Source: Flammeovirga agarivorans (lineage in GTDB: Bacteria; Bacteroidota; Bacteroidia; Cytophagales; Flammeovirgaceae). Taken from it: a stretch of DNA of 64,000 nucleotides. Position 1 is the first letter of the stretch, and each line of letters opens with the position of its first letter. Position numbers and translations under genes: made by a program. Below, piece by piece: positions 51,218 to 59,550 of the stretch. Location: contig NZ_JABAIL010000016.1 of assembly GCF_012641475.1 (NCBI RefSeq), positions 31,902 through 95,901 on the forward strand, in the 5' to 3' direction. Below the pieces are notes generated by a model that saw nothing but the letters and a program-made list of their open reading frames with translations, did not search any database and had not been told where the DNA came from.

Positions 51218-51515
51218 AGCTACTAGCTACTTTTTTAGCGCAACTTTTTTGAAAAAATAAAAAATAGATTGAAAGAGTAAACTTTCACCTGTCCGACTGT
51301 GGTAAATTTATTTGAAAGAATACAGAAGATAGGAAAGAGAAAGAGCAAAGCGATCCTTAAAAGATAAAAAATCTACCTACTCTTATAGTTAGTATTATTA
51401 ATAGATTATAGTTTATTATAGTATTATTATAGATCCAACAATTGCGCTATTGAGCATAACAATCATATTGTCAGTTTTTTAAACCCCTATTTTAAGCGTT
51501 TTTTCAAAAAGTGAT
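51218..51515. other. AT-rich part of the origin region
   Basis: About 300 nt without a gene; 51380-51435 is a run of TTATAG/TATTA units, suitable for duplex opening, next to the iterons. Part of a plasmid-type origin by inference. Confidence 0.5.
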
Positions 51516-51648
51516 TGTGGGAGATTTGGGATAAATGTATGGGTAATTCGGGGGTAATGTGTGGGTAATTCGGGATAAATTTATGGGAGAATTGGGATAT
51601 ACTTGTGGTGAATTTGGGGGAACTAGTAAAAACTATGGGGAATTTGGG
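51516..51648 (+). repeat. Six iterons of the replication origin
   Basis: Six 15-bp copies of TRTGGGNRAWTYGGG (the copy at 51604 has T at the sixth base) at 51516, 51538, 51560, 51582, 51604 and 51634. The first five are exactly 22 bp apart and the last 30 bp. They precede a Rep_3 initiator gene by about 300 nt, the usual layout of an iteron-controlled plasmid origin. Confidence 0.9.
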
Positions 51649-51875
51649 ATGAAAAAAACACAATTTGTATTATATCGCCCTGTTTTTGCACTTTACCCTG
51701 TGAATAAGTGCCTATATTTATTTATAGTGTTAAAATATATAAAAATTAGTGTGGGAAGGATACACTCTTTTACATAGTATTGAAGTTTTAATCCCAATTT
51801 ACCCATACTAGTACTATGTAAATACCTCATATTTTATACATAGTTTATTTGAGTTCATTTTTATGTAAACCTCTA

Positions 51876-51906
51876 TTGCATTATACATGTATAGAACTTA
51901 TATTTG
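51876..51906 (+). promoter_or_regulatory. Promoter of the replication initiator
   Basis: TTG (51876-51878), 20-nt spacer, TATATTTG (51899-51906): a full Bacteroidota-type promoter, 37 nt before the ATG. Confidence 0.8.
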
Positions 51907-51929
51907 CTTACGGCAAATACAGAAAAACC

Positions 51930-51941
51930 CACACAAATATT
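51930..51941 (+). promoter_or_regulatory. Plus-strand CACACAAATATT leader box
   Basis: The box lies downstream of the promoter and 2 nt before the rep ATG, so it is in the mRNA leader, not a -7 element. This orientation-reversed copy shows that the motif belongs to gene starts. Confidence 0.8.
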
Positions 51942-51943
51942 TT

Positions 51944-53251
51944 ATGAACAAAAAGACTTACACCTTACCTAAAAAGCGAGGTGCGCAGAGTAATCAACTA
52001 TTACTAGGCAGTTTTGAATCTACAGCAATACAACGTGATTTATTCTACATTCTTTTATCAAAAATGACAGATAAAGATGTAGCTGGTACACAGTATCAAT
52101 TCGAAGCCCAAGAAGTAAAGGAGCTGAGAGGAAGTGCTTCTAATTCACTTTCTTCAAGACGAATTTATGATGAACTACTAAAGTTCTCGAAGATTGATAT
52201 AAGGATCACTCACAACTCAGTGAAGGGAGAGCGTGATGAAGAAATCATAAACATACTAGAATCAGTTAGAATGCAAGAGGAAGGAAAACGCAGAGTTAAG
52301 ATTACTGCGGAGGTCACCTCAAAGGCAAGGAAGCATCTTTTAGAATTAGCCGACCATTTTACCACGTTAAGTTTAGAAGTACTACTGAATCTTAATGGAG
52401 CTTACACCAAAAGACTTTATGAAATACTTTCAAGGTTTAAGTACAAGTTCGATAAAGGGGAACCTGTATACTTTAGAAAATCGCAGTTATTAGGGTATTT
52501 CGGCTTACAAAACAAAAAAAGTTATGTAAACAACTCGGCAGAATTCAAGCGATCAGTGCTTGATAAAGCTATCAAAGAGTTAAATGAAAATGAACTTACT
52601 TCAAGCCTCAAGTTTAAATTCGAAACGGTCAGTAGTGGTCATCATGCAGGTTTTAATGAAACGGGATTTATGTTTTCCCAAGGTGTTGAAGAAAAGCAAG
52701 TTTCGGAGGAGCAGAAGATGGGAAAAATCGCCTCTGAAAAATCTAGTGTTTACTTCAATGAGATCACTTCTAGGATGTCGGAGAATTCATTCTACCTTAC
52801 CCGGATGGCAAAGCTCGATCTTTCGCCAGCTTGGATGAAAGTACTAAACTATTCACTAAAGCTTTTTAGAGAAGATTTAAAATTACACAAAGTAAAAGTA
52901 ACTAACCCTTCAGCGGTTGATGCTATTTTTATTCAAGAATTTTTAGACACTTTCTATGAAGGGGACCTAGATCTTGAACTAGTGACCGAAGGGTATACTA
53001 TCAATGCTAAAGTAAGTAGTAAACTAAATATCAAAAACTATAAACCTAAAAAGGCTGTGGTAGAAGAATCCACGCCTAGAGATGTCTGGCTAAACTATTT
53101 AAAAGTAAACTATAAAATCATTTTAGATATAATGGGAGAGACAAAAGCGTTAGAGCTGGTTCAAAAGTCCTTATACAACAATGAGGGTAAAAGTGCGAAG
53201 GTACGAGAAGAGCTTGAGAAGCTAAAAGTCACCTTGTCAAGTTTTCAATAG
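51944..53251 (+). CDS. Rep_3-type plasmid replication initiator
   Basis: 435 residues from ATG 51944; the upstream frame includes promoter and leader box. Two winged helices: RDLFYILLSKM to RRIYDELLKF (about 30-75) and KRLYEILSRFKYKF with FKRSVLDKAIKELNE (about 150-220), typical of RepA/RepE-like initiators. The C-terminus (about 250-435) is extra and helical. With upstream iterons it should start low-copy plasmid replication, probably during lysogeny. Confidence 0.88.
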   Translation: MNKKTYTLPKKRGAQSNQLLLGSFESTAIQRDLFYILLSKMTDKDVAGTQYQFEAQEVKELRGSASNSLSSRRIYDELLKFSKIDIRITHNSVKGERDEEIINILESVRMQEEGKRRVKITAEVTSKARKHLLELADHFTTLSLEVLLNLNGAYTKRLYEILSRFKYKFDKGEPVYFRKSQLLGYFGLQNKKSYVNNSAEFKRSVLDKAIKELNENELTSSLKFKFETVSSGHHAGFNETGFMFSQGVEEKQVSEEQKMGKIASEKSSVYFNEITSRMSENSFYLTRMAKLDLSPAWMKVLNYSLKLFREDLKLHKVKVTNPSAVDAIFIQEFLDTFYEGDLDLELVTEGYTINAKVSSKLNIKNYKPKKAVVEESTPRDVWLNYLKVNYKIILDIMGETKALELVQKSLYNNEGKSAKVREELEKLKVTLSSFQ

Positions 53252-53315
53252 TTTGTAACTTTGAACAAAACAAACTTCACTCAATTTTTTAAACACTTCA
53301 AGCTATAACTATTTA

Positions 53316-55913
53316 ATGCAGACTTTACTTATCATTTCAACGCTGCTGCAGATAATTAACTTTAATTTCCTGAGCGGGGACGATAACGTCCTAGCCGACA
53401 GTGGATACCTTGCTTTTAAAAGAAGGGATTACACGCTTTCCGCAGATCGGTTTGAGCAACTTAAAGGTCAGGGTAAAAATCCTGCAACGAAAGGTTTTGC
53501 CTCCTATTTCTTAAATCACTTATACTCAAAAGAATTCTTACAGCATAAAAGAGCTTTAAAAGAAAATCATGATTCCAGGTATTTTTTCGACCTAAGTCCT
53601 GATTCTACGAGCAGATACGGATACATGTCGCACCGGAATAAAACATCTACAATACGTACCTATATTTATTTAGGGATGTTTGATAGTGCAGAATATAGTG
53701 CAATAACGGATTTTCAAGCTGCTTATGTAAGAAAGGATTCCTCCCTTATGGATGATCTAGTGAATAGACTCTCCTGGCTATTCTATTTAAGGCGAGAATT
53801 TCACTTTTCTAAACAGCTCTCCGATGCAGAAATAAAGTACCTGGCAAAACATAGAAATAGTACTCATGGGGATTTTATATCCACTTTTGTAGAGACAGAT
53901 ACTTTAACCGAAAAAACCGCTGAAGAGTTGTATAAAAAAACAATTGTGTACTATGATTCAGTCGGTGGCCTAAACAAATGCCTTTATATCTACCACTATG
54001 CAAATTTTAAGTTTCATAGAAAAAGGTACGCAGAAGCAACAAAGTATGTAGACGAGTACTTAAAGGAAGCAAGAGCGTATCAAAATAAGCATTGGAGAGA
54101 GTTTAGTACAGATGAAGAGTACATGAATAACTTTTATTTTGCAAGAGGTCGGATGCTTAAAAGTAAGCTACATGCATTGGAGGGAGAGAAAGAAAAAGAA
54201 GGAGAAGAACTTCATAAAGCCCTAGATGAAGTAAACTTTGCTATTAGAACAAAATTCCTTAGACCCTACATTCTAAAAGGTAGAGTACTTCGGGCAATCA
54301 TTAAGTTTAACTATGAAAATAATATTCCATATGAATCTTATTTCGACTCTCTTGCTTTGAATACAAGTAAGATAGATGAATTCAAGTATAGCTTATCGCA
54401 CATTAAAGATTATGAACACTTTCAAGTCAACTACTATAAAGGGTATTATAGTAAATCCGTTACAAACGTAGATTCCCTTTATTGGAGAAGCTATGAAGAA
54501 TTCAAGAAGACACAGAACCATAAGGTATTTGAGAAAGACCTACTGAACTCCGTAAACTCAGAAAAAGAGTTCCAAGACGTTTTAATTGCACATTTTTCAG
54601 AAAGGTATAGGGAAACAAATGACGAAGACTATTTACTAAAAGTATTAGAGATTATTGAAAATACTAAATCTATAGTGCTGTATAGAAGACAGTCTATGAT
54701 GAAAAAGGTATCCGTTGATGATTACCTCTTTAGCGAAGATCCCTTTAAATTTAGAAAGCAAGTGCAGAGTTATAAACTATTAGATCCTGAAACTATGCGA
54801 TCTTACTTTAAAGAATACTTTTACCGAAAGGGGATCGATTATGTTTCTTATTATTTGGGTCCTTCAAACACGCTATACATAATTACTTACAATGGAAAGT
54901 TTCAACTAGAAAAAAAGAAGCTTTCAGAGGATGATGTATTAGCCATTAAAGAATTCTCTTCTACTCTTTTTGAAAGCAACTACTTCATAAGTCAAGGGTT
55001 TAATGACTTACGTAAAAGGGTAAGTACAATATTTACTTCAAGCAAATTTTTTAATGAAGGAGAGGGGAGATTGATGGTATCGGCAGATCGAATTAATGCT
55101 GCAATACCCCTAGACATTCTCACATTAAATGATGGAACAGGATTGATTGAAAAGTATAGCGTAAGTAATTCCTTCTCGATACATCACCAATATGAACTCT
55201 ACCAAAGAGAAGAAAGAAGTTCGGGCAATCTGGCTATTTTAGGTATTGCTCCCTTCGCAGACAAGGATCTTATATTTTCTGAACAGGAGGTGAAAAATAT
55301 AGCTACAGAGGTTTTGATCAATCAACAGGCAACAAAGAATAACATCCTAGCCAAAGCTCCATATTTTAATGTTCTACACTTTGCTACACACACGACAATT
55401 GACCAAAAAAGTCAGGGAAATTCTAGGATTCACCTTTTCAAGAATGACTCAGTAGATGAAAATTTTTCATTCAGAGAAATCGAAGAGTTAGACTTTTCTA
55501 AACATGCTCTCATATCTGTTAGTTCTTGCTACTCAGCTAATGGTAACTACATGGATGGTGAAGGTATTATGTCCTTCCAAAGAGCATTTGCTTACTCAAA
55601 AGCTCCTTCTATTTTAGCGGGTCTTTGGAAAGTAAACGATAAAGCATCTCTATTTATCTCTGACCGATTTTTTGACAACCTCAAAAAAGGGTATACCAAA
55701 GATGTTGCATTACAAAGAGCAAAGCTTGACTTCTTTGAAGAGTTTCCAACCTTAAAACAAAACCCAATTTTCTGGGGATCCCTAATTATATCTGGTAATA
55801 TAGATTCTTCTAGTAAATCCTCTTACATCCTAGAATTACTTATTGTGATTGCTTTTTTAGCTACGATAGTTATGTTCAGAAGGAAAAAACTAAAGCCACA
55901 AAGCATAGGATAG
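53316..55913 (+). CDS. TPR-CHAT protease with predicted export signal and C-terminal TM
   Basis: 865 residues. N-terminal hydrophobic segment (LLIISTLLQIINF) resembles a signal peptide. Residues about 25-470 are helical, TPR-like repeats. The CHAT domain (about 560-830) has the catalytic His in HFATHTT (about 692) and Cys in VSSCYSANG (about 738), with RAFAYSKAPSILAGLWKVND typical of the family. A membrane helix (about 837-854) is followed by RRKKLK. This predicts an envelope-facing protease anchored by its tail. CHAT proteases are often defence or death effectors; this one may be a lysogenic-conversion gene. Confidence 0.88.
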   Translation: MQTLLIISTLLQIINFNFLSGDDNVLADSGYLAFKRRDYTLSADRFEQLKGQGKNPATKGFASYFLNHLYSKEFLQHKRALKENHDSRYFFDLSPDSTSRYGYMSHRNKTSTIRTYIYLGMFDSAEYSAITDFQAAYVRKDSSLMDDLVNRLSWLFYLRREFHFSKQLSDAEIKYLAKHRNSTHGDFISTFVETDTLTEKTAEELYKKTIVYYDSVGGLNKCLYIYHYANFKFHRKRYAEATKYVDEYLKEARAYQNKHWREFSTDEEYMNNFYFARGRMLKSKLHALEGEKEKEGEELHKALDEVNFAIRTKFLRPYILKGRVLRAIIKFNYENNIPYESYFDSLALNTSKIDEFKYSLSHIKDYEHFQVNYYKGYYSKSVTNVDSLYWRSYEEFKKTQNHKVFEKDLLNSVNSEKEFQDVLIAHFSERYRETNDEDYLLKVLEIIENTKSIVLYRRQSMMKKVSVDDYLFSEDPFKFRKQVQSYKLLDPETMRSYFKEYFYRKGIDYVSYYLGPSNTLYIITYNGKFQLEKKKLSEDDVLAIKEFSSTLFESNYFISQGFNDLRKRVSTIFTSSKFFNEGEGRLMVSADRINAAIPLDILTLNDGTGLIEKYSVSNSFSIHHQYELYQREERSSGNLAILGIAPFADKDLIFSEQEVKNIATEVLINQQATKNNILAKAPYFNVLHFATHTTIDQKSQGNSRIHLFKNDSVDENFSFREIEELDFSKHALISVSSCYSANGNYMDGEGIMSFQRAFAYSKAPSILAGLWKVNDKASLFISDRFFDNLKKGYTKDVALQRAKLDFFEEFPTLKQNPIFWGSLIISGNIDSSSKSSYILELLIVIAFLATIVMFRRKKLKPQSIG

Positions 55914-57119
55914 CTAGTCCTCCTGGTAAATGTTCATTAAATCATCTTGGGACCTATGTTTTAAGTAGTGTTCTTCCGTAGTTGTGATCGAACTATGCAA
56001 TAAAAGAAGGGAAGTTTTACGTAATCCAAACTTTTCTATACTATTGTATGCAAAAGTGTGTCTTAAATTGTGCAAACTAATCGTTTTTCTACTATCAAAA
56101 GTTGAATTTCTTAGGTTATTTTCTTCTAAAAATTTAGAAAACTTTTGAGAAAGATTGTTAGAAGAATATGGAAGTATTTTATCAGAAGATATTGCTGTAC
56201 AATGTGCTTTCAAAATACCCTTTATTTGAGGTGGGATTGGTAACTTTTTTCTTTTGTTATATCCCTTTGCAATTATATGAATAATGTTGTTTTCAAAGTC
56301 AATATCTTTTTGTCTTATAGAAACCATAGAAGCAGCTCTAAGTCCCATCTTAGAACCTAGATCTAAAATAAGGTGTGTTTCAAAATCAGCAACCTCATAC
56401 ATCTTTTTTAAGTGTGCTTCTTCTATAGCGAATCTCTTTATTTCATCTTCACTATCTTCCTTCCTTGGAATTGATAAAATCTTGTCTGCATCCTCAACAT
56501 AATTATTGTGGTACTTGCAAAATCGCGCAAAAGATTTGAGGTGCTGTAAGTAGGTGTTATATGTACTAGGTTCAATCTCCAGAGAATCAAGCCACAGTAA
56601 CATAGCATCTGCATTAATATTACCATCACTTACATTCATATACCGTTTAATGACACGAACAGCATTAGCCGTTGAAGGGGTGTCTCTGTTGAGTTTTGAG
56701 TGTGACTTTAAGTAAGCACTAAAAGGGGCAGAAAATTGATCGTCATAGACTTTCTCATAGTATTTTGTGTTAGACACTCTAGTAATGTTCCGACTTCGTA
56801 GGAAGGATAAATATCCACTAATATGAGTATTGAAATTATTGGCAACAAGCTTTCTTAGTCGTACCTCTCCAGAGCTGATTTCATTACTCTCATGCAAGTG
56901 CTTTAAATAAGATCTATATCTATCGAAATGGCCTACCTCACCACCGTGAAACTTACAGCAGTAGTTTAGGAATAAAGTAAGATTTCTGTTAACCTTTTTC
57001 AGCCTATTTTTATCTGCAGTTGTGAGGTCAAATGAGACAATGTATTTCTTGTACATCTGAACTACTAGTTTGACTCCAAGGACATGAGCTGTGGATAAAT
57101 CCTGTTTTTTCTCTAACAT
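55914..57119 (-). CDS. Tyrosine recombinase (integrase)
   Basis: 401 residues. Core-binding region about 125-210, catalytic residues R261 (GLRAAS), Lys about 285-291, H350-x-x-R353 (HNLRH), H375 and Y385 (EEHYLKH). Complete, so activity is likely: integration, dimer resolution or cassette exchange. Its stop directly abuts the CHAT stop on the other strand with no spacer. Confidence 0.93.
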   Translation of the reverse strand: MLEKKQDLSTAHVLGVKLVVQMYKKYIVSFDLTTADKNRLKKVNRNLTLFLNYCCKFHGGEVGHFDRYRSYLKHLHESNEISSGEVRLRKLVANNFNTHISGYLSFLRSRNITRVSNTKYYEKVYDDQFSAPFSAYLKSHSKLNRDTPSTANAVRVIKRYMNVSDGNINADAMLLWLDSLEIEPSTYNTYLQHLKSFARFCKYHNNYVEDADKILSIPRKEDSEDEIKRFAIEEAHLKKMYEVADFETHLILDLGSKMGLRAASMVSIRQKDIDFENNIIHIIAKGYNKRKKLPIPPQIKGILKAHCTAISSDKILPYSSNNLSQKFSKFLEENNLRNSTFDSRKTISLHNLRHTFAYNSIEKFGLRKTSLLLLHSSITTTEEHYLKHRSQDDLMNIYQED

Positions 57120-57164
57120 TCGTCTTACTTTATTCCGTAATAGGTTATTTTTCTAAAATATAAC

Positions 57165-57659
57165 TTATGCAGTTATTGCGATTTTATCAAGTAAATCTCT
57201 CGAAGGGTTTTGGAGTGAATACTCAAAGTGGTCGTTGAGAATTTCTTCAGTAATCTGTAAACTAACATAATTATCAAATGAAATTAATCGTCCTTCCTCA
57301 CCAGTCACACGATTGAATTCTCTTGCTTCTATAATGACCTTACTCGATGGATTTTCTTTCTCAACATTTCGGATCGCACGTACCGCCCTTTTTTGGGCTG
57401 AATTGTAGCTATACACTATAGAAGAGTAGCCATTGTACAAACTCCAATTTAGGGGAGTTCCATGACTGTCATAAAGAGTTAACTTGTATTCGGGCATATA
57501 GAGGTAAGGTCTGATAGAATACCTTTCACCGGAAAATTTTCTAACTACCTTCCAACAATGCTTCGCACACAATTCTACAATTGTTAGGTCAAACTTACTT
57601 TTTGGAGAATACCTGACTCTCACTGTATCTCCAAGAATGGGTTTAGTATACACCTCCAT
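57165..57659 (-). CDS. Unknown 164-residue protein
   Basis: 164 residues, beta-rich start (TKPILGDTVRVRYSPKSKFD), Tyr-rich middle (PLNWSLYNGYSSIVYSYNSA), helical end. Not recognised. Confidence 0.7.
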   Translation of the reverse strand: MEVYTKPILGDTVRVRYSPKSKFDLTIVELCAKHCWKVVRKFSGERYSIRPYLYMPEYKLTLYDSHGTPLNWSLYNGYSSIVYSYNSAQKRAVRAIRNVEKENPSSKVIIEAREFNRVTGEEGRLISFDNYVSLQITEEILNDHFEYSLQNPSRDLLDKIAITA

Positions 57660-57664
57660 AGCTC

Positions 57665-57925
57665 TTACATTTTATAGAACAGTAAGAATATTTCTTCGTT
57701 TGAAGAGTCAAATTCTAGGTAGAAGTTGATTACATCTAACTTATGTCTATCCACAAGCTTTAATGCTAGATGTTGTGCCATACCTTCATCTGATGACCAA
57801 ATTCTTGAAAATAGTTTTAGTACATGACCATACATTTCGTCTTCATTTCCTTCAAATGAATTGATGTACTGTTGTAGTTGTTGTACACATTCCAAAGCGT
57901 ACTTTCTTTCATTGACAATTCCCAT
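57665..57925 (-). CDS. Unknown helical protein
   Basis: 86 residues from ATG 57925 (MGIVNERKYALECVQQLQQY). Helical, acidic. The longer frame overlaps the upstream gene. Not recognised. Confidence 0.65.
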   Translation of the reverse strand: MGIVNERKYALECVQQLQQYINSFEGNEDEMYGHVLKLFSRIWSSDEGMAQHLALKLVDRHKLDVINFYLEFDSSNEEIFLLFYKM

Positions 57926-57941
57926 GTTTTTTAGGTTTATA

Positions 57942-58676
57942 TTAAGATATAAGTATATTGAATTCAGAGTATAGATAATCATCTAACTCCGTATCATAAA
58001 TGATACTTTTAAACACAGGTTTAACTTCCCCATATTTATCCAGCCATTTATCATTTACAAAATACTTTGTTTTATTACGTTCAATAACTTTCCCCGTCAG
58101 GTATCGATCTTCACCAACTCGCTTAAAGTGAACTCGCGATCCCGCAGGAAGTTTTTTTGGTTTTTTACAAAAACCTAGTTGTCTTTGTTGTGATCTATAC
58201 CTACTTCTTGCGTTTAAAAATTCGGGATGATGTAACATAGACTCCGACTTAAGAATCACATTACCTTCAAGGTTACAAAAGTTGCAACCAATGCCCTTAC
58301 ACTCAGGACATTCAACTTCACAAGAACTTATTTTCTCTCGGTTAGGAGAAAAGTTTGGACTATAATTATCTAAAAATACTTTTGAAAGACCTACGGGGTA
58401 GGAAACATTCCCAAAACTGTCATATTCCATTAATAGATTACTTCTACTAAAGCTGTTGGATGAAGCGTTTCTGTCTGTTAAGTATACACCACTTCTTTCA
58501 TTTGGTTGCTGTTTTACATGTGTACATTTCTCCGATACAAATTCTTTTAGAGACTGTAAACTATCAAATTCAAACCCTTTTCTTAATAGAGAAATTATTA
58601 AAGCTTTATCTAAATTGTCGATATTTCCCGCGTATTTTTTCCTGTGTAAGTGTTCAAAATTCTTAAGAAGATCCAT
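57942..58676 (-). CDS. Protein with a DnaJ-like zinc finger
   Basis: 244 residues. CPECKGIGCNFCNLEG (about 121-136) matches one half of a DnaJ-type CxxCxGxG zinc finger. N-terminus helical; the end (SRVHFKRVGEDRYLTGKVIE) is beta-rich. No J domain. Function unknown. Confidence 0.68.
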   Translation of the reverse strand: MDLLKNFEHLHRKKYAGNIDNLDKALIISLLRKGFEFDSLQSLKEFVSEKCTHVKQQPNERSGVYLTDRNASSNSFSRSNLLMEYDSFGNVSYPVGLSKVFLDNYSPNFSPNREKISSCEVECPECKGIGCNFCNLEGNVILKSESMLHHPEFLNARSRYRSQQRQLGFCKKPKKLPAGSRVHFKRVGEDRYLTGKVIERNKTKYFVNDKWLDKYGEVKPVFKSIIYDTELDDYLYSEFNILIS

Positions 58677-58700
58677 GATTAATTTTAATATTAATTCTTT

Positions 58701-59000
58701 TTATTTTATAAATTTATTCTTTCTCAAAAACTCAAAATCATCTTCATAGAAATCTCTATTAATATTTGATTTAATTTTTCTCAAAGCTTTCTTGTGATTT
58801 CTCTTTAAAAGTTTAGATATGTCTCGAACTAGAGCAGTGAATGGGATTGGAGAAATTACAGATAAAATAATGATTTGAATCCCTTTTGGTGGACCCACGC
58901 CTTCTTCATAGTGCGTTTCTACTAGGTATGCGCCGTAAATTGTGGAAATCACTTGGTACACGACTAATGCCCAGAATTCCATTGGATAAGGTGTTTGCAT
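58701..59000 (-). CDS. Two-TM small protein
   Basis: 99 residues with helices at about 9-26 and 42-58 and a basic tail. A variant leader box (AATTATTTGTGTG read on the plus strand, 59011-59023) precedes the ATG. Overlaps the upstream gene by 37 nt. Not recognised. Confidence 0.65.
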   Translation of the reverse strand: MQTPYPMEFWALVVYQVISTIYGAYLVETHYEEGVGPPKGIQIIILSVISPIPFTALVRDISKLLKRNHKKALRKIKSNINRDFYEDDFEFLRKNKFIK

Positions 59001-59266
59001 AGATTTTTAAAATTATTTGTGTGTGATTCTTCAAAATTAAAGGGTAATTCTTCACCCATTCTTGCCGTAAATGAGTGATACATCTTTAATAATTTGGTTG
59101 ATTCAGTAGACTCTTCTACAAACTGATTATAGTCTAGACCATAGACAACACCTACAACAAACATTAATTCAGAGAAGTTTAGCTCTCGAAATACTTCTGT
59201 CATCCATTTTGGAGCAGTTACTTTAGAAGCTCTTGTGGTTATTGAATTTCTGTGAATTATTTTCAT
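58964..59266 (-). CDS. Unknown 100-residue protein
   Basis: 100 residues, helical (MTEVFRELNFSELMFVVGVV; STKLLKMYHSFTARMGEELP). An 8-bp inverted repeat (59270-59277, 59300-59307) lies just upstream and may be an operator. Not recognised. Confidence 0.65.
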   Translation of the reverse strand: MKIIHRNSITTRASKVTAPKWMTEVFRELNFSELMFVVGVVYGLDYNQFVEESTESTKLLKMYHSFTARMGEELPFNFEESHTNNFKNLCKHLIQWNSGH

Positions 59267-59269
59267 TTC

Positions 59270-59307
59270 GTTGTACTGTCACTATGTATGTAGTTACAAA
59301 GTACAAC
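59270..59307. promoter_or_regulatory. Operator-like inverted repeat
   Basis: GTTGTACT (59270-59277) and AGTACAAC (59300-59307) are perfect 8-bp arms with 22 bp between. They directly precede the minus-strand operon 59266-58701. Confidence 0.5.
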
Positions 59308-59324
59308 ATTTTTATGACAAAAAA

Positions 59325-59351
59325 AAGGAACTAAAGATTAATCTGTTCCTT
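59325..59351 (-). terminator. Hairpin terminator
   Basis: AAGGAAC/GTTCCTT (59325-59331, 59345-59351) around an inner AGATTAATCT; T8 on the minus strand. It lies 200 nt after the nearest minus-strand gene end. Confidence 0.75.
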
Positions 59352-59550
59352 AAATTCGACTTGAAGACTTCTCAGATTGTCAAAGGAAATATCCCTAAGC
59401 CAATGTTCAGGTTAACGCTATCGTTTCCGGAGAAATCAACAAATCTAGAACCACGGGATTCGGTTCCCTTGATTCGTGAAAACTAAATTAGTGTATACAA
59501 ATTAAAAATACAATCAAAGTATTAATATTCATTTAATAAATTTCATTAAA
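59352..59550 (-). other. Gene-free segment before a terminator, possible small RNA
   Basis: About 200 nt with no minus gene; 59380-59490 is richer in GC than its surroundings and has a compact hairpin GGGA-ACCGAA-TCCC. A plus-strand frame (59271-59486) crosses the terminator and lacks start signals. Could be a 3' leader remnant or a small RNA. Confidence 0.35.

Noticed and set aside
51516..51648. CRISPR array
   Set aside because: Repeat units are 15 bp with 7-bp gaps and precede a Rep_3 gene; this is an iteron array. No cas genes apart from a Cas4-like nuclease in a recombination setting.
59271..59486. 71-residue plus-strand frame
   Set aside because: It crosses a strong hairpin terminator and an operator-like repeat and has no promoter or leader.
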